Shown: positions 48,621 through 61,775, numbered from the stretch's first letter. The stretch: 64,000 nt of DNA from Cyclobacteriaceae bacterium (GCA_020832305.1 JAFIEV010000017.1:186001-250000), one strand, 5' to 3'. Made by a program: numbers and translations. Notes: generated by a model from the letters alone, not told the origin.

Positions 48621-48622
48621 TC

Positions 48623-49153
48623 ATGGTTAAAGAAGATAAAGCAAAAATAATTGGTGAATTAGTTGAGGATTTTAAAGCGTATCCTTATTTCTATATCACT
48701 GATAACGGAGGGCTGTCGGTAGCTCAGACTAATCAATTTCGACGATTGTGTTTCGAAAAAGGGGTTAAATACAAAGTAGTTAAAAATACCCTGATCAAAA
48801 AAGCACTCGATCAACTCGATACAGATTATGAAAGTTTTAGTGCCGAAGTATTAAAAGGGTTTTCAGGTATAATTTTTTCACCTGAAAGTGGAAACCTGCC
48901 GGCCAAACTTATAAAAGAATTCAGAAAAAAAGCAACATCTGCTAAGCCAGTTTTAAAGGGTGCTTCCATCGATACCGATCTCTTTATTGGCGATAACCAG
49001 CTTGATGTACTTTCAAGTCTCAAATCAAAATCAGAATTGATTGCAGATGTAATATTTATGTTACAATCACCAGCCAACAATGTTGTGTCTGCCCTTTTGA
49101 GTGGGCAAAACAAGCTCGCGGGTATTGTAAAAACTCTTTCTGAACGTGAATAA
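48623..49153 (+). CDS. rplJ: 50S ribosomal protein L10
   Basis: L10 anchors the L7/L12 stalk dimers on 23S rRNA. The 176-residue protein shows KIIGELVEDFKAYPYFYITDNGGLSVAQTNQFRR and YKVVKNTLIKKAL, and ends with the helix that binds L7/L12. Only 2 bases separate it from rplA, so there is no room for the long L10-binding leader that precedes rplJ in E. coli. Confidence 0.96.
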   Translation: MVKEDKAKIIGELVEDFKAYPYFYITDNGGLSVAQTNQFRRLCFEKGVKYKVVKNTLIKKALDQLDTDYESFSAEVLKGFSGIIFSPESGNLPAKLIKEFRKKATSAKPVLKGASIDTDLFIGDNQLDVLSSLKSKSELIADVIFMLQSPANNVVSALLSGQNKLAGIVKTLSERE

Positions 49154-49189
49154 TTAGAAACTTAAAAACAAAATTAAAATCATTTTACA

Positions 49190-49573
49190 ATGGCAGATTT
49201 AAAAGCATTCGCAGAACAGTTGGTTAACTTGACTGTTAAAGAAGTTAATGAATTGGCAAGCATCCTCAAAGAAGAGTATGGAATAGAACCTGCAGCTGCT
49301 GCTCCTGTTATGGTTGCTGGTGGTGCCGGTGCAGGCGCCGAAGAAGCTGTAGTAGAAGAAAAAACCTCATTTGATGTAATTCTTAAATCAGCAGGTGATC
49401 AAAAACTTAAAGTCGTTAAAGCTGTAAAAGAACTTACCGGTCTTGGACTGAAAGAAGCAAAAGAATTGGTTGACGGTGCACCGAAACCTGTTAAAGAAGG
49501 TGTAGGTAAAGATGAAGCCGAAGGTCTTAAAAAGCAATTGGAAGAAGCAGGTGCAGAGGTTGAATTGAAATAA
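49190..49573 (+). CDS. rplL: 50S ribosomal protein L7/L12
   Basis: L7/L12 is the flexible stalk protein that recruits translation GTPases. The 127-residue acidic protein has the N-terminal dimerisation helices ([26 protein letters not shown]), an Ala/Gly/Val-rich hinge and the conserved C-terminal domain ([44 protein letters not shown]). A 36-base gap follows rplJ. Confidence 0.97.
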   Translation: MADLKAFAEQLVNLTVKEVNELASILKEEYGIEPAAAAPVMVAGGAGAGAEEAVVEEKTSFDVILKSAGDQKLKVVKAVKELTGLGLKEAKELVDGAPKPVKEGVGKDEAEGLKKQLEEAGAEVELK

Positions 49574-49612
49574 TATTTTGCCTGCATTGCGTCAATGAGA
49601 AAATGCATGGTA

Positions 49613-49687
49613 GGCCTGGCACGCTTAGTCAGGTCTTTTCCTGTTTGTACGAACCAGTATCATTTGTTTTCCTGATAGAAGGAAAAC
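49613..49687 (+). promoter_or_regulatory. Two hairpins in the rplL-rpoB spacer
   Basis: GGCCTG (49613-49618) pairs with CAGGTC (49630-49635) and is followed by TTTT, like a weak intrinsic terminator. GTTTTCCT (49666-49673) pairs with AGGAAAAC (49680-49687) around a 6-base loop. The 152-base spacer has no clear consensus promoter, so these may act as a partial terminator and a processing site that lower rpoBC output relative to ribosomal proteins, as happens in E. coli. Confidence 0.5.
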
Positions 49688-49725
49688 TACATTGCTCAAG
49701 TTATTTCACTTAAAGTTGTAAAGCC

Positions 49726-52700
49726 TTGGCTACAAAAACGCTATCAGAAAGAAAAAATTTCTCCTCGATAAAAACTGTTATTGATTACCCCGATTTTCTG
49801 GATGTTCAATTACAATCTTTTCGGGATTTCTTTCAGTTGGATACTCCATCAGAAAAAAGAATTCAGGAAGGTCTTTATAAAGTTTTTATGGAGAATTTCC
49901 CGATTGCCGATTCCCGCGAAAACTTCAAACTGGAGTTCATTGATTTTATGATCGATCCTCCAAAATACAGTGTGGGGGAATGCATCGATCGGGGTTTGAC
50001 ATTTGCAGTACCTTTAAAAGCAAAACTTCGTCTATCTTGTAATGATGAGGACAACGAAGATTTTGAGACCATTGAACAAGAAGTATTCCTCGGGAATATA
50101 CCCTATATGACAGAAAAGGGTTCTTTTGTGATCAATGGAGCTGAAAGGGTTATCGTAAGTCAGCTACACCGGTCACCAGGTGTTTTCTTTGCCCAAAGCA
50201 AACACACCAATGGTACAAAACTATATTCCGCAAGAATCATCCCATTCAAAGGTTCCTGGATCGAATTTGCTACTGACGTTAATAATGTTATGTATGCTTA
50301 CATCGACAGGAAGAAGAAATTTCCGGTGACTACATTGTTGCGTGCAATTGGCTACGGTACCGATAAGGAGATTCTCGATCTTTTCGGTTTGTCAGAAGAA
50401 ATTGAGACAACCCAGTCTAAACTCAAAAAAATGGTTGGAAGAAAACTCGCAGCCAGGGTTTTGAGAACATGGACTGAAGATTTTGTCGATGAAGATACGG
50501 GAGAAGTTGTTTCAATCGATAGGAACGAAGTATTACTAGAAAGAGACTCAGTTTTATCTGAAGATGATCTTGATGTAATTCTCGATTCTGGTGCAGATAC
50601 CATAATTGTACATCGCGAAGATATAAATATTAATGATTACCTGATAATCTATAATACGCTTCAGAAGGATAATTCAAATTCAGAAAAAGAAGCTGTTGAA
50701 CAAATCTATCGACAGCTCAGAAACTCTGAAGCACCTGATGAGCAAACCGCCAGAGATATTATACAAAGTTTGTTCTTCAGTGATAAAAGGTATGATTTAG
50801 GAGAAGTTGGCAGATACCGAATCAATAAAAAGCTTGGTCTGTCAATCGATTCTGAAGTTAGGGTATTGACAAAAGATGATATTATACAGATTGTGAAATA
50901 TCTCATCGGTCTTATCAACTCTAAGGCGGTTGTAGACGATATAGACCACCTTAGCAACCGGAGGGTGCGTACCGTTGGAGAGCAATTGTATACCCAATTT
51001 GGAGTAGGCCTTGCAAGAATGGCTCGAACCATTAAGGAAAGAATGAACGTCAGAGATAACGAAGATTTCAAACCTGTCGATCTTATCAATGCAAGAACGC
51101 TGTCTTCAGTTATCAATTCCTTTTTTGGAACAAATCAATTGTCTCAGTTTATGGATCAAACCAATCCGCTGGCTGAGATTACACATAAGCGAAGAATGTC
51201 TGCGCTAGGCCCCGGAGGTCTGTCCCGCGAAAGAGCTGGATTTGAAGTACGTGACGTTCACTACACACACTATGGCCGACTGTGCACTATTGAAACTCCT
51301 GAAGGGCCAAACATTGGGTTGATTTCATCCCTTTGTGTCCACGCCAAAGTAAACAGCATGGGCTTTATCGAAACTCCCTACAGAAATGTTAAGGAGGGTG
51401 TTGTAAATATGGGACCTGATGTAGTCTATCTTACCGCAGAAGAGGAAGATACGCATTACATTGCTCAGGCCAATGCCCCTTTGGAGGACAGTGGCAATTT
51501 TGTTAATGAAAAGGTTAAAGCAAGGTTTGAAGGTGATTTCCCAATTCTCGAACCCGATAAAATATCCTATATGGATATTGCGCCTAACCAAATTGTATCG
51601 GTAGCTGCATCACTTATTCCTTTCCTGGAGCATGATGACGCAAACCGTGCTCTTATGGGATCAAACATGCAGCGTCAGGCAGTGCCACTTCTAAAACCTC
51701 AGGCCCCCATAGTTGGTACAGGCCTTGAAAAAAGAGTAGCCTTAGACAGCAGAACACTTATAATTGCCGAAGGTGAAGGAGTTGTTGAATATGTCGATGC
51801 GACAAAAATTGTTATCCGGTATGATCTCAGTGATGACGAATCTTTGGTGAGTTTTGACGACGATCTTAAAACCTATCCGCTTACAAAGTTCAGAAGGACA
51901 AACCAGGACACTTGTATTAACCTGAAACCTATCGTTTTTAAAGGTGACAGGGTACGTAAGGATCAGATACTTTGTGAAGGCTATGCTACCGAAGCAGGTG
52001 AACTTGCATTAGGTAGAAATATGAAAGTTGCTTTTATGCCCTGGCAGGGGTATAATTTCGAAGATGCCATTGTAATCTCTGAGAAAGTTGTTAAAGACGA
52101 TATCTTTACTTCAATTCATATCGAAGAATTTGAACTGGAAGTGAGAGATACTAAACGCGGTGAAGAAGAACTTACTTCAGAAATCCCAAATGTAAGTGAA
52201 GAAGCCGTTAGAAATCTTGATGAAAATGGTATAATAAGAGAAGGAGCAGAAATTAAAGAAGGGGATATTCTCGTTGGTAAAATCACACCTAAAGGAGAAA
52301 CTGATCCTACTCCGGAAGAAAAACTGCTCAGGGCAATATTTGGAGATAAGGCAGGAGATGTTAAAGACGCCTCACTTAAGGCACCCCCATCCCTCGATGG
52401 TGTGGTAATAGAAACCAAGCTTTTCTCTCGTCCCAAAAAAGATAAAGAACTCAGGGCAAAAGCTAAAAAAGATGTTGAGGCCTTGAAGCTCAAGTACAGC
52501 AAAGATCTTCGTGACATACGGGATAAAATGATAGATAAGTTTTCTAGGCTTCTTGAAGGAAAAATTTCTCTTGGCGTAAAACACAAATTTGGTGATGAAC
52601 TCATCAGTAAAGGGGTGAAATTCAGCCAGGTAGTCATAAAAGAAAATCTTTTTCCCGAAAAAAACATTTACAGAGACGAAAGCTCTTACAATGTTCCTGA

Positions 52701-53598
52701 GGAGGTCAACCTGATCGGAGACCTTATTCTGGAAAACTGGACAGACGATGCACATACCAATAAGCTTCTTGAAAAATTAGTTAAAAGGTATATTAACAAG
52801 AGGAATGAAATTGCGGGTAGGTTTAAGAGAGAGCGATTCACCCTCGAAGTGGGAGATGAATTACCCGCCGGTATTGTTCAGCTTGCCAAAGTATATCTTG
52901 CTAAAAAACGCAAGTTAAAGGTTGGTGATAAAATGGCTGGCAGACACGGTAATAAAGGTGTTGTTGCTAAAATCGTAAGAGAAGAGGATATGCCATTTCT
53001 TGAAGACGGTACCCCAGTTGATATCGTTTTGAACCCGCTTGGTGTACCATCCAGGATGAACATTGGTCAGATATATGAAACACTTCTTGGCTGGGCCGGA
53101 TTGAAACTTGGAAAGAAATATGCCACACCCATTTTTGACGGGGCAACCTCCGATGAAGTGGAAGACGAACTTAAATTGGCAGGCCTTCCACAGTATGGAA
53201 GAACCATGCTCTATGATGGGCTTACCGGTGATCGCTTTGATCAGCCTGTTACCGTGGGCGTAATTTATATTCTGAAACTGGGTCACCTGGTAGATGATAA
53301 AATGCATGCCAGATCAATTGGTCCTTATTCACTTATTACGCAACAACCTTTGGGCGGTAAAGCTCAATTTGGAGGACAGCGTTTCGGAGAAATGGAAGTT
53401 TGGGCACTTGAGGCTTTTGGAGCTTCCCATGTACTACAGGAAATTCTGACAATCAAATCAGATGATGTAGTGGGCCGGGCGAAAGCGTATGAGGCCATCG
53501 TTAAAGGAGAGAACATGGCTAAACCTAATATCCCTGAATCATTCAACGTACTCGTTCATGAACTCAGAGGTTTGGCATTGGAAATTACTTTGAGTTAA
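49726..53598 (+). CDS. rpoB: RNA polymerase subunit beta
   Basis: The 1290-residue beta subunit starts at TTG with the phylum-typical N-terminus ([15 protein letters not shown]). Landmarks include the rifampicin-region stretch [34 protein letters not shown], then [11 protein letters not shown], the [17 protein letters not shown] segment, [15 protein letters not shown] and the C-terminal [24 protein letters not shown]. It is 45 bases upstream of rpoC. Confidence 0.98.
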   Translation: MATKTLSERKNFSSIKTVIDYPDFLDVQLQSFRDFFQLDTPSEKRIQEGLYKVFMENFPIADSRENFKLEFIDFMIDPPKYSVGECIDRGLTFAVPLKAKLRLSCNDEDNEDFETIEQEVFLGNIPYMTEKGSFVINGAERVIVSQLHRSPGVFFAQSKHTNGTKLYSARIIPFKGSWIEFATDVNNVMYAYIDRKKKFPVTTLLRAIGYGTDKEILDLFGLSEEIETTQSKLKKMVGRKLAARVLRTWTEDFVDEDTGEVVSIDRNEVLLERDSVLSEDDLDVILDSGADTIIVHREDININDYLIIYNTLQKDNSNSEKEAVEQIYRQLRNSEAPDEQTARDIIQSLFFSDKRYDLGEVGRYRINKKLGLSIDSEVRVLTKDDIIQIVKYLIGLINSKAVVDDIDHLSNRRVRTVGEQLYTQFGVGLARMARTIKERMNVRDNEDFKPVDLINARTLSSVINSFFGTNQLSQFMDQTNPLAEITHKRRMSALGPGGLSRERAGFEVRDVHYTHYGRLCTIETPEGPNIGLISSLCVHAKVNSMGFIETPYRNVKEGVVNMGPDVVYLTAEEEDTHYIAQANAPLEDSGNFVNEKVKARFEGDFPILEPDKISYMDIAPNQIVSVAASLIPFLEHDDANRALMGSNMQRQAVPLLKPQAPIVGTGLEKRVALDSRTLIIAEGEGVVEYVDATKIVIRYDLSDDESLVSFDDDLKTYPLTKFRRTNQDTCINLKPIVFKGDRVRKDQILCEGYATEAGELALGRNMKVAFMPWQGYNFEDAIVISEKVVKDDIFTSIHIEEFELEVRDTKRGEEELTSEIPNVSEEAVRNLDENGIIREGAEIKEGDILVGKITPKGETDPTPEEKLLRAIFGDKAGDVKDASLKAPPSLDGVVIETKLFSRPKKDKELRAKAKKDVEALKLKYSKDLRDIRDKMIDKFSRLLEGKISLGVKHKFGDELISKGVKFSQVVIKENLFPEKNIYRDESSYNVPEEVNLIGDLILENWTDDAHTNKLLEKLVKRYINKRNEIAGRFKRERFTLEVGDELPAGIVQLAKVYLAKKRKLKVGDKMAGRHGNKGVVAKIVREEDMPFLEDGTPVDIVLNPLGVPSRMNIGQIYETLLGWAGLKLGKKYATPIFDGATSDEVEDELKLAGLPQYGRTMLYDGLTGDRFDQPVTVGVIYILKLGHLVDDKMHARSIGPYSLITQQPLGGKAQFGGQRFGEMEVWALEAFGASHVLQEILTIKSDDVVGRAKAYEAIVKGENMAKPNIPESFNVLVHELRGLALEITLS

Positions 53599-53642
53599 TA
53601 GCGGTTTAAATCCGTAATACGGTAAATCTGAAATTATTTATT

Positions 53643-56600
53643 ATGTCGTTCAGAAAAAATAAAAAATTAAAAACCGACTTTAATAGCATTATCATCAGTC
53701 TTGCTTCTCCGGAATCGATTCTGGAAAGCTCCCATGGTGAAGTTACACAACCGGAAACCATCAATTACAGAACCTACAAACCTGAAATGGGTGGGCTGTT
53801 CTGTGAAAGAATATTTGGCCCGGTCAAAGACTGGGAGTGCCATTGTGGTAAATATAAAAGGATCAGGTATAAGGGGATCATATGCGATCGCTGTGGTGTT
53901 GAAGTAACCGAGAAAAAGGTACGTCGCGAAAGAATGGGCCACATAGAATTGGTGGTGCCGGTTGCGCACATATGGTATTTCCGTTCTTTGCCCAACAAAA
54001 TAGGCTATCTGCTGGGTATGCCTACCAAAAAGCTCGATCAGATCATTTATTATGAAAGATATGTAGTCGTTCAGCCCGGAGTAAAAGAAGAAGATGGCAT
54101 CGGCAAATATGATTTTCTTACAGAGGATGAGTATCTCGATATTATCGATAAACTTCCAAGGGAAAATCAACAACTCGATGACGATGATCCTCAGAAATTT
54201 ATTGCCAAAATGGGAGCTGAGGCCCTTGAAATGCTTCTTGCAAGATTAGACCTGGATGAACTCAGCTATGAACTCAGACACCAGGCCGCAACAGATACCT
54301 CTCAGCAGAGGAAAGCCGAAGCTTTAAAAAGACTGCGGGTCGTGGAAGCTTTCAGGGAAGCCCGTACCCGTATTGAAAACCGTCCTGAGTGGATGGTCAT
54401 CCGAATGGTACCTGTTATACCGCCAGAATTAAGGCCGTTGGTACCACTGGATGGAGGAAGATTTGCTACATCTGATTTAAATGATCTTTACAGAAGGGTT
54501 ATTATCAGAAATAATCGTCTAAAAAGACTGATCGACATAAAGGCTCCTGAAGTGATTCTCCGAAATGAGAAAAGGATGCTTCAGGAAGCCGTTGATTCTC
54601 TCTTCGATAATTCGCGTAAAGTCAATGCCGTTCGTTCTGATGGAAACAGAGCCCTAAAATCATTGAGTGATATGCTCAAAGGAAAGCAGGGGCGATTCCG
54701 TCAAAACCTGCTTGGTAAAAGGGTTGACTATTCAGGCCGTTCGGTTATTGTAATCGGCCCTGAATTGAAAATGCATGAATGTGGTTTACCTAAAAATATG
54801 GCTGCAGAATTGTTTAAGCCATTTATTATAAGAAAACTCATCGAAAGAGGCATTGTAAAAACCGTTAAGTCTGCAAAGAAAATTGTTGACAGAAAAGACC
54901 CTGTTGTATGGGATATTCTTGAGAATGTACTCAAGGGCCACCCTGTTTTACTCAACCGTGCTCCAACACTTCACAGACTCGGAATTCAGGCCTTCCAGCC
55001 AAAACTGATTGAAGGTAAAGCAATACAGCTTCACCCGCTGGTTTGTACAGCATTCAACGCCGACTTTGACGGTGATCAAATGGCTGTTCACGTTCCACTT
55101 GGTCATGAAGCCATTCTCGAAGCATCCTTGTTGATGCTTGCTTCTCATAATATACTCAACCCTGCTAATGGTGCACCTATTACTGTTCCATCGCAGGATA
55201 TGGTACTGGGTCTGTACTATGTGACAAAAGGCAGAAAAAGTACCCCGGAAAAGCCAGTGCTTGGTGAGGGTATGACTTTTTACTCTACTGATGAAGTTAT
55301 TATAGCAATTAACGAAGGCAAACTCTCTAAGCATGCTTATATTAAAGTAAGGGCGCTTACACGAAATGAAAAAGGAGAGCTCGAAACTAAAATCATAGAA
55401 ACCGTTGCAGGAAGGGTAATTTTCAACCAGGCGGTTCCCAATGAAGCTGGTTTTGTAAACGAATTGCTTACAAAGAAAAAGCTGCAAACCATTATTTCAG
55501 ATGTATTTAAAATCTGTGGAATGGCTCGTACAGCTCAATTTCTCGACGATATAAAAGAGCTTGGATTTCAATCGGCTTATAAAGGAGGCTTATCTATTGG
55601 TCTTGATGATATTATAATTCCTGAGCATAAAGATGAGCTGGTGGCTTCAGCAAAAGAGGAAGTCGAAGTAGTTTGGAATAACTACCTGATGGGTCTTATC
55701 ACCGACAATGAAAGGTACAATCAGGTAATCGATATCTGGACTCGGGTTAACTCTCAGATTACCAACAATCTGATGAAGCAGCTTGAAAATGATGACCAGG
55801 GCTTTAACTCAATTTATATGATGATGCACTCCGGTGCAAGGGGTTCAAGAGAACAGATCAGACAGCTCGGTGGTATGCGTGGACTTATGGCCAAACCACA
55901 GAAAAACCTGTCGGGATCAGTTGGTGAAATCATCGAAAACCCAATCTTATCCAATTTTAAGGAAGGCCTCGATGTAATTGAGTACTTTATTTCTACACAC
56001 GGTGCCCGTAAAGGTCTGGCAGATACTGCCTTGAAAACAGCCGATGCCGGTTATCTTACAAGACGTCTTGTAGATGTTGCACAGGATATGGTAATCAATG
56101 AAGAGGACTGCGGTACACTCAGAGGTATTGTAGTAAAAGCCTTGAAGGATAATGAGGACATTGTTGAGCCACTATCAGACCGTATTTTAGGTCGTGTAAC
56201 TGTTCATGATGTTTTTGATCCGATTACTGATGAACTCATCGTGGAAGCCAATACCGAAATTACCGAAGAGGTTGCTAAAAAAATAGATGAAACCAGCATA
56301 GAGGAGGTGGAAATTCGATCAGTGCTTACCTGTGAAACCAAGCAGGGTGTATGCTCCAGATGCTACGGTCGAAACCTTTCAACTGGTATGATGACTCAGA
56401 TCGGAGAAGCTGTAGGTGTAATCGCAGCACAATCCATTGGAGAACCTGGCACACAGCTTACACTCAGGACTTTCCACGTAGGTGGTACCGCTTCTAACAT
56501 AGCAGTGGACGCCAACATCAAAGCCAAATTTGGCGGTGTGGTTGAATTTGAAGATATAAGGTTTGTAAATACCACATCTTCAGACGGCCAGGTGAACTCA

Positions 56601-57950
56601 GTAGTAATGGGGCGTTCGGGAGAGATCAAAATCATAGAGCCAAAGAGCAAAAAAGTTCTTATCAGCAACAATGTACCTTATGGCTCCTTCCTTTTGGTAA
56701 AAAATGGACAGGAAGTAGAGAAAGGACAAAAACTTTGTGATTGGGATCCTTACAACGCAGTAATACTTTCGGAATTCGAAGGAACCATTGAATACGAAGC
56801 AATCATAGATGGCATTACATATAAGGAGGTTTCTGATGAGCAAACAGGTCACAGGGAGAAGGTAATTATCGAAAGCAAGGATAAAACCAAAAACCCGGCG
56901 ATCAATATCATCACCAAAAATGAAACCCAATCTTACAATATTCCGGTTGGCGCACACATTGCCGTAGGTAATGGTATAAAAATTAAGCCAGGCCATGTTT
57001 TAGCTAAAATACCAAGAACACTTGGTAAGTCAAGGGATATTACAGGTGGCCTTCCAAGGGTTACGGAATTATTTGAAGCCAGAAATCCTTCAAATCCTGC
57101 CGTGGTAAGTGAGATAGATGGCGTAGTGACATACGGAACTATCAAAAGAGGTAACCGTGTGATCAATATCGAATCAAAAGACGGAGTTAAAAAGTCTTAC
57201 CTGGTGCCACTTTCAAAGCACATTCTGGTTCAGGCAAACGACTTTGTAAGGGCCGGCCAACCATTATCAGATGGTGCGATAACACCAGCAGATATTCTGG
57301 CAATTAAAGGCCCAACGGCTGTTCAGGAATATCTGGTAAACGAAATACAGGAAGTTTACCGACTTCAGGGTGTGAAAATTAATGATAAGCATTGCGAAGT
57401 CATTGTAAGACAGATGATGCAAAAAGTTGAAATCATCGATCCAGGTGATACCAATTTGCTTCCTGGTCAGATTGTTGACAAATTCAGCTTTAGAGAAGAA
57501 AACGATAATATGCTCGACAAAAAAGTTGTTGTTGATGCCATGGATTCCGATACTCTGAAGCCTGGTATGATCATTACAGCCAAAAGGTTGCGTGATGAAA
57601 ATTCCAGATTAAGGCGTAAAGACCTTAAGCCTGTCGTTGTGAGGGATGCACAGCCTGCAGTTTCTAAACCGACGCTGCAAGGAATTACTCAAGCATCACT
57701 TGGTACGGAAAGCTTTATCTCTGCTGCTTCATTCCAGGAAACCACAAAGGTACTCAGTGAAGCATCCATCAGAGGAAAAATCGACAGACTTACCGGTCTT
57801 AAGGAAAACGTTATCGTTGGACACCTCATACCGGCAGGAACTGGTATGAGAGAATGGTCACGAATGATTGTTTCTTCTCAGGAAGAATACGATTCTCTGG
57901 TAAGTCCGAAGAAAGAATTCACCAAGGTGGAAGAAAAGCAAACAAATTAA
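53643..57950 (+). CDS. rpoC: RNA polymerase subunit beta'
   Basis: The 1435-residue beta' subunit holds the catalytic magnesium motif [12 protein letters not shown], an N-terminal zinc site ([22 protein letters not shown]), a second zinc site ([13 protein letters not shown]), the bridge helix region [25 protein letters not shown] and the usual C-terminal beta modules. The short DUF3467 gene starts 3 bases after its stop. Confidence 0.98.
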   Translation: MSFRKNKKLKTDFNSIIISLASPESILESSHGEVTQPETINYRTYKPEMGGLFCERIFGPVKDWECHCGKYKRIRYKGIICDRCGVEVTEKKVRRERMGHIELVVPVAHIWYFRSLPNKIGYLLGMPTKKLDQIIYYERYVVVQPGVKEEDGIGKYDFLTEDEYLDIIDKLPRENQQLDDDDPQKFIAKMGAEALEMLLARLDLDELSYELRHQAATDTSQQRKAEALKRLRVVEAFREARTRIENRPEWMVIRMVPVIPPELRPLVPLDGGRFATSDLNDLYRRVIIRNNRLKRLIDIKAPEVILRNEKRMLQEAVDSLFDNSRKVNAVRSDGNRALKSLSDMLKGKQGRFRQNLLGKRVDYSGRSVIVIGPELKMHECGLPKNMAAELFKPFIIRKLIERGIVKTVKSAKKIVDRKDPVVWDILENVLKGHPVLLNRAPTLHRLGIQAFQPKLIEGKAIQLHPLVCTAFNADFDGDQMAVHVPLGHEAILEASLLMLASHNILNPANGAPITVPSQDMVLGLYYVTKGRKSTPEKPVLGEGMTFYSTDEVIIAINEGKLSKHAYIKVRALTRNEKGELETKIIETVAGRVIFNQAVPNEAGFVNELLTKKKLQTIISDVFKICGMARTAQFLDDIKELGFQSAYKGGLSIGLDDIIIPEHKDELVASAKEEVEVVWNNYLMGLITDNERYNQVIDIWTRVNSQITNNLMKQLENDDQGFNSIYMMMHSGARGSREQIRQLGGMRGLMAKPQKNLSGSVGEIIENPILSNFKEGLDVIEYFISTHGARKGLADTALKTADAGYLTRRLVDVAQDMVINEEDCGTLRGIVVKALKDNEDIVEPLSDRILGRVTVHDVFDPITDELIVEANTEITEEVAKKIDETSIEEVEIRSVLTCETKQGVCSRCYGRNLSTGMMTQIGEAVGVIAAQSIGEPGTQLTLRTFHVGGTASNIAVDANIKAKFGGVVEFEDIRFVNTTSSDGQVNSVVMGRSGEIKIIEPKSKKVLISNNVPYGSFLLVKNGQEVEKGQKLCDWDPYNAVILSEFEGTIEYEAIIDGITYKEVSDEQTGHREKVIIESKDKTKNPAINIITKNETQSYNIPVGAHIAVGNGIKIKPGHVLAKIPRTLGKSRDITGGLPRVTELFEARNPSNPAVVSEIDGVVTYGTIKRGNRVINIESKDGVKKSYLVPLSKHILVQANDFVRAGQPLSDGAITPADILAIKGPTAVQEYLVNEIQEVYRLQGVKINDKHCEVIVRQMMQKVEIIDPGDTNLLPGQIVDKFSFREENDNMLDKKVVVDAMDSDTLKPGMIITAKRLRDENSRLRRKDLKPVVVRDAQPAVSKPTLQGITQASLGTESFISAASFQETTKVLSEASIRGKIDRLTGLKENVIVGHLIPAGTGMREWSRMIVSSQEEYDSLVSPKKEFTKVEEKQTN

Positions 57951-57952
57951 TC

Positions 57953-58276
57953 ATGGAAGATTCCAAAAAAGGAAAAGCGCCAAATCAGATCAATATCGAG
58001 CTTTCTGAAGAAATAGCAGAGGGTGTGTATTCTAACCTGGCGATGATCGCGCATTCCAATAGTGAATTCGTCATTGATTTTATCCGGCTTATGCCAGGGG
58101 TACCTAAGGCAAAAGTTAAGTCCAGAATTGTTATCACACCTGAGCATGCCAAAAGGCTTTTATATGCGCTCAAGGAGAATATCGACAAATACGAAGAAAG
58201 TTTTGGAGTAATAAAAAAGACAGAGGAAGCCCCAAGGTTTCCTCTGAATTTTGGGGGTGCAGTTGGAGAAGCATGA
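57953..58276 (+). CDS. DUF3467 family protein
   Basis: This 107-residue protein is recognised as DUF3467 by QINIELSEEIAEGVYSNLAMIAHSNSEFVIDFIRLMPGVPKAKVKSRIVITPEHAKRLL. The family is a common companion of rpoC in Bacteroidota and has no settled function. It begins at the ATG 3 bases after rpoC, so it should be made with the polymerase subunits. It has no membrane segment. Confidence 0.9.
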   Translation: MEDSKKGKAPNQINIELSEEIAEGVYSNLAMIAHSNSEFVIDFIRLMPGVPKAKVKSRIVITPEHAKRLLYALKENIDKYEESFGVIKKTEEAPRFPLNFGGAVGEA

Positions 58277-58302
58277 TTTAACATTAAAAATCAATGTATT
58301 AT

Positions 58303-58333
58303 TTTGCTTCTTAAGGTAATCTTTATACCTTTG
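58303..58333 (+). promoter_or_regulatory. Promoter of rpsL-rpsG-fusA-rpsJ
   Basis: TTTG (58303-58306), 19 bases, then TACCTTTG (58326-58333), an exact match. It lies 41 bases before the rpsL start. Confidence 0.88.
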
Positions 58334-58374
58334 CAATCCCAAATTTGAGACCATAGAATTTATATAAGGAAAAT

Positions 58375-58755
58375 ATGCCTACAATACAACAATTGGTAAG
58401 AAAGGGAAGAGTTAAACTCGAAAGTAAGTCAAAGTCACCAGCACTTGACTCTTGCCCGCAAAGACGAGGTGTATGTACGAGAGTATATACTACCACACCT
58501 AAAAAACCAAATTCGGCAATGCGTAAAGTTGCCCGTGTAAGACTCACCAACGGGAAAGAGGTTAATGCTTACATCATGGGTGAAGGCCATAACCTTCAGG
58601 AGCACTCGATTGTACTTATCCGTGGTGGAAGGGTAAAAGATCTTCCTGGTGTGCGATATCATATCATACGTGGAGCACTCGATACAGCCGGTGTAAACGG
58701 ACGGGCTCAGGGACGTTCTAAATATGGTGCAAAGCGTCCGAAAGTAAAAAAATAA
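58375..58755 (+). CDS. rpsL: 30S ribosomal protein S12
   Basis: S12 is 126 residues and lines the decoding centre. It opens [12 protein letters not shown] and has the conserved [18 protein letters not shown] and the aspartate-loop region [21 protein letters not shown]. First gene of the str operon here, 19 bases before rpsG. Confidence 0.98.
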   Translation: MPTIQQLVRKGRVKLESKSKSPALDSCPQRRGVCTRVYTTTPKKPNSAMRKVARVRLTNGKEVNAYIMGEGHNLQEHSIVLIRGGRVKDLPGVRYHIIRGALDTAGVNGRAQGRSKYGAKRPKVKK

Positions 58756-58774
58756 CATTAATTGACATACTACA

Positions 58775-59242
58775 ATGAGAAAGGCTAAACCTAAAAAGCG
58801 ATATATTCTGCCTGACCCAAAGTTTGGGGACACCATGGTAACCAAATTTGTTAACTATCTGATGATGGAAGGCAAGAAAAATCTGGCCTATAAGATTTTC
58901 TATGATGCTCTTGATATCGTAGCAGAAAAAACAGGTGAAGATGGTCTTGAGGTTTGGAGAAGAGGCCTTAATAATGTTATGCCGTCTGTTGAAGTCAAGA
59001 GCCGCAGGGTAGGTGGTGCCACCTTCCAGGTTCCTATGGAGGTAAGGCCAGATCGAAAAATAACCCTTGGTATTAAATGGCTTATCAGATACTCCCGATC
59101 AAGAGGAGAAAAGACAATGACACAAAGGCTTGCCAACGAAATTATTGCAGCCGCAAAAGGTGAAGGTGCTGCTGTGAAAAAGAAAGATGATACTCACCGA
59201 ATGGCCGATGCCAACAAAGCATTCTCACATTTTAGGTTTTAA
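58775..59242 (+). CDS. rpsG: 30S ribosomal protein S7
   Basis: S7 is 155 residues and nucleates the 30S head. It shows the conserved [18 protein letters not shown] and [28 protein letters not shown] segments. It ends 7 bases before fusA. S7 represses this operon in E. coli; no matching structure was worked out here. Confidence 0.98.
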   Translation: MRKAKPKKRYILPDPKFGDTMVTKFVNYLMMEGKKNLAYKIFYDALDIVAEKTGEDGLEVWRRGLNNVMPSVEVKSRRVGGATFQVPMEVRPDRKITLGIKWLIRYSRSRGEKTMTQRLANEIIAAAKGEGAAVKKKDDTHRMADANKAFSHFRF

Positions 59243-59249
59243 TTGAATA

Positions 59250-61373
59250 ATGGCTAAACAGGATCTCAAAAATCTTCGGAATATAGGTATCATGGCTCAC
59301 ATCGATGCCGGTAAAACCACCACAACAGAAAGAATCTTGTACTATACAGGTCTTACACATAAACTTGGTGAAGTTCACGAAGGTGGAGCGGTAATGGACT
59401 GGATGGAACAAGAGCAGGAGAGAGGTATTACCATTACGTCAGCTGCTACTACCACCTTTTGGAAGTACCCTACAGATCAGGGTGCAGTTACTGCCAATAC
59501 CGAAGATTTCAGAATTAACATTATAGATACTCCGGGTCACGTTGACTTTACAGTAGAAGTTGAAAGATCACTCAGGGTTCTCGATGGTTCAGTAGCACTT
59601 TTTTGTGCGGTGTCTGGCGTTGAGCCCCAATCAGAAACAGTTTGGAGGCAAGCTGATAAATACAGGGTTCCACGAATATGTTTCGTTAACAAAATGGATC
59701 GGTCCGGAGCCGATTTTTTTAATGTTGTAAAAGAAATAAAAGAAAAGTTAAACGCAAACCCCCTTCCGCTTCAGGTGCCAATTGGTGCAGAAGATACTTT
59801 TAAGGGTGTTGTTGATTTAATAACTAACAAGGCCCTCATCTGGAACGAAGAAGATAAGGGTATGACTTATACACTTATTCCGATTCCTGATGATCTGAAA
59901 GATACCGTTTTGGAATGGAGACAAAAACTGGTAGAAAGCGTAGCCGAATATGATGAAGCGCTGTTGGAAAAGTTTTTTGATGATCCAGACTCCATCACCG
60001 AAGACGAGATGAGGGAAGCTATTCGAAAAGCAGTAATTGACATGTCTTTCTCTCCGGTTCTTTGCGGATCTTCGTTTAAAAACAAGGGAGTACAAGCTTT
60101 GCTCGATGCTGTATGCTCATTTCTGCCTTCGCCGATTGATTTACCGCCTGTAAAAGGGTTTAACCCTGATACAGAAAAAGAAGAGGAAAGGTTACCTGAT
60201 GAGAACCAGCCTTTTGCAGGTCTTGCGTTTAAAATAGCTACTGACCCCTTCGTAGGAAGATTGGCATTTTTCAGGGCTTACAGCGGTGTGCTTGAATCTG
60301 GTTCTTACGTATTGAATATGCGTACCGGTAAAAAGGAGAGAATTTCAAGACTCATGCAAATGCATGCCAATAAGCAAAACCCTATTGAGCGTGTAAAAGC
60401 CGGCGATATTGCGGCCGCAGTAGGTTTTAAAGATATAAAAACAGGTGATACCCTGGTTGAGGAGAAAAAGCCCATTGTACTTGAGAGTATCACCTTCCCT
60501 GAGCCAGTTATTGGATATGCTATAGAGCCTAAAAAGCAGGCAGATGTTGATAAATTGGGCATGGCTATTTCTAAGTTGGTAGAAGAAGATCCAACTTTAA
60601 GAGTAGAATCTGATCACGAAACAGGTCAGACTGTGTTAAGAGGAATGGGTGAATTGCACCTTGAAATTATCATAGACCGGCTTAAAAGAGAATTTAAAGT
60701 TGAAATAAATCAGGGAGCGCCTCAGGTAGCCTATAAAGAAGCACTTACACTTAATGTTGAACATAAAGAAGTGTATAAGAAGCAAACGGGTGGTCGTGGT
60801 AAATTTGCTGATATATTATTTGAACTTGGCCCATCAAATGCAGAAAAAGAAGGACTCGAGTTTGTCAATAATATTGTTGGTGGTGTTATTCCCAAAGAAT
60901 ACATCCCGGCTATTGAAAAAGGTTTTAGAGAAGCAATGAAAAATGGACCTTTGGCTGGTTTCCCAATAGACAAAATGAAAGTCAGGATATTCCATGGTTC
61001 GTACCACGATGTTGACTCTGATTCATTGTCTTTTGAAATGGCGGCTAGAATTGGATTCAAAGAAGCAGCAAAAAAAGCGAAGCCCATCATCCTAGAGCCA
61101 ATTATGGCGGTTGAGGTGGTTTCGCCGGAGGAGTATACAGGGCCTGTTACAGGCGATCTTAATCGAAGAAGAGGCCTTATGAAAGGTATGGATATGAAAG
61201 GCGGAGCTCAGATTATTAAAGCTGATGTGCCCTTATCAGAACTTTTTGGATACGTTACCGATTTGAGAACCTTGTCTTCAGGTAGAGCTTCTGCAAGTTT
61301 GACGTTCTCACATTATGAACCGGTACCCAACAACCTCTCAGAGACAATAATAAAGAAAACCAAAGGAGAATAA
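59250..61373 (+). CDS. fusA: Elongation factor G
   Basis: EF-G drives translocation and, with RRF, ribosome recycling. The 707-residue GTPase has G1 [15 protein letters not shown], the switch [13 protein letters not shown]3 DTPGHVDF, G4 [10 protein letters not shown] and the domain IV region [12 protein letters not shown] onward, ending with the domain [23 protein letters not shown]. It lies between rpsG and rpsJ. Confidence 0.98.
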   Translation: MAKQDLKNLRNIGIMAHIDAGKTTTTERILYYTGLTHKLGEVHEGGAVMDWMEQEQERGITITSAATTTFWKYPTDQGAVTANTEDFRINIIDTPGHVDFTVEVERSLRVLDGSVALFCAVSGVEPQSETVWRQADKYRVPRICFVNKMDRSGADFFNVVKEIKEKLNANPLPLQVPIGAEDTFKGVVDLITNKALIWNEEDKGMTYTLIPIPDDLKDTVLEWRQKLVESVAEYDEALLEKFFDDPDSITEDEMREAIRKAVIDMSFSPVLCGSSFKNKGVQALLDAVCSFLPSPIDLPPVKGFNPDTEKEEERLPDENQPFAGLAFKIATDPFVGRLAFFRAYSGVLESGSYVLNMRTGKKERISRLMQMHANKQNPIERVKAGDIAAAVGFKDIKTGDTLVEEKKPIVLESITFPEPVIGYAIEPKKQADVDKLGMAISKLVEEDPTLRVESDHETGQTVLRGMGELHLEIIIDRLKREFKVEINQGAPQVAYKEALTLNVEHKEVYKKQTGGRGKFADILFELGPSNAEKEGLEFVNNIVGGVIPKEYIPAIEKGFREAMKNGPLAGFPIDKMKVRIFHGSYHDVDSDSLSFEMAARIGFKEAAKKAKPIILEPIMAVEVVSPEEYTGPVTGDLNRRRGLMKGMDMKGGAQIIKADVPLSELFGYVTDLRTLSSGRASASLTFSHYEPVPNNLSETIIKKTKGE

Positions 61374-61383
61374 ATTTCAGGCT

Positions 61384-61689
61384 ATGACCCAGAAAATAAG
61401 AATTAAGTTAAAGTCATACGATCACAACCTGGTTGATAAATCGGCTGAGAAGATCGTTAGGGCGGTAAAAACCACTGGTGCCATCGTTAGCGGCCCCATT
61501 CCTCTACCGACAAAAAAGGAATTTTATACAGTACTCAGGTCACCGCACGTAAACAAAAAATCAAGGGAGCAATTCCAGTTGTTTACTTACAAAAGGCTTG
61601 TAGATATTTATTCCAATAGCACCAAAACTGTTGATGCGCTCATGAAACTTGAGTTGCCCAGTGGTGTGGATGTTGAAATAAAGGTATAA
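61384..61689 (+). CDS. rpsJ: 30S ribosomal protein S10 (NusE)
   Basis: S10 is 101 residues and also serves as NusE in antitermination with NusB. It shows [50 protein letters not shown] and the C-terminal [11 protein letters not shown]. It is transcribed with fusA here and cut off from the rest of the S10 cluster by a terminator. Confidence 0.98.
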   Translation: MTQKIRIKLKSYDHNLVDKSAEKIVRAVKTTGAIVSGPIPLPTKKEFYTVLRSPHVNKKSREQFQLFTYKRLVDIYSNSTKTVDALMKLELPSGVDVEIKV

Positions 61690-61709
61690 TACCTTAATAA
61701 GATTTTGCG

Positions 61710-61746
61710 GGAACCAATAATTACATCTGTTGGTTCCTTTTTTTTT
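61710..61746 (+). terminator. Intrinsic terminator after rpsJ
   Basis: GGAACCAA (61710-61717) pairs with TTGGTTCC (61730-61737) and is followed by a run of T (61738-61746). It lies 21 bases past the rpsJ stop, in the middle of what is usually one S10 operon. Confidence 0.9.
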
Positions 61747-61775
61747 GCATTTTTTTAATCATTGAGGTAAGAAAT

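Noticed and set aside
52116-52667. 183-codon minus-strand ORF inside rpoB, Ser/Leu-rich
   Set aside because: Antisense shadow of a conserved gene with no domain signal of its own.
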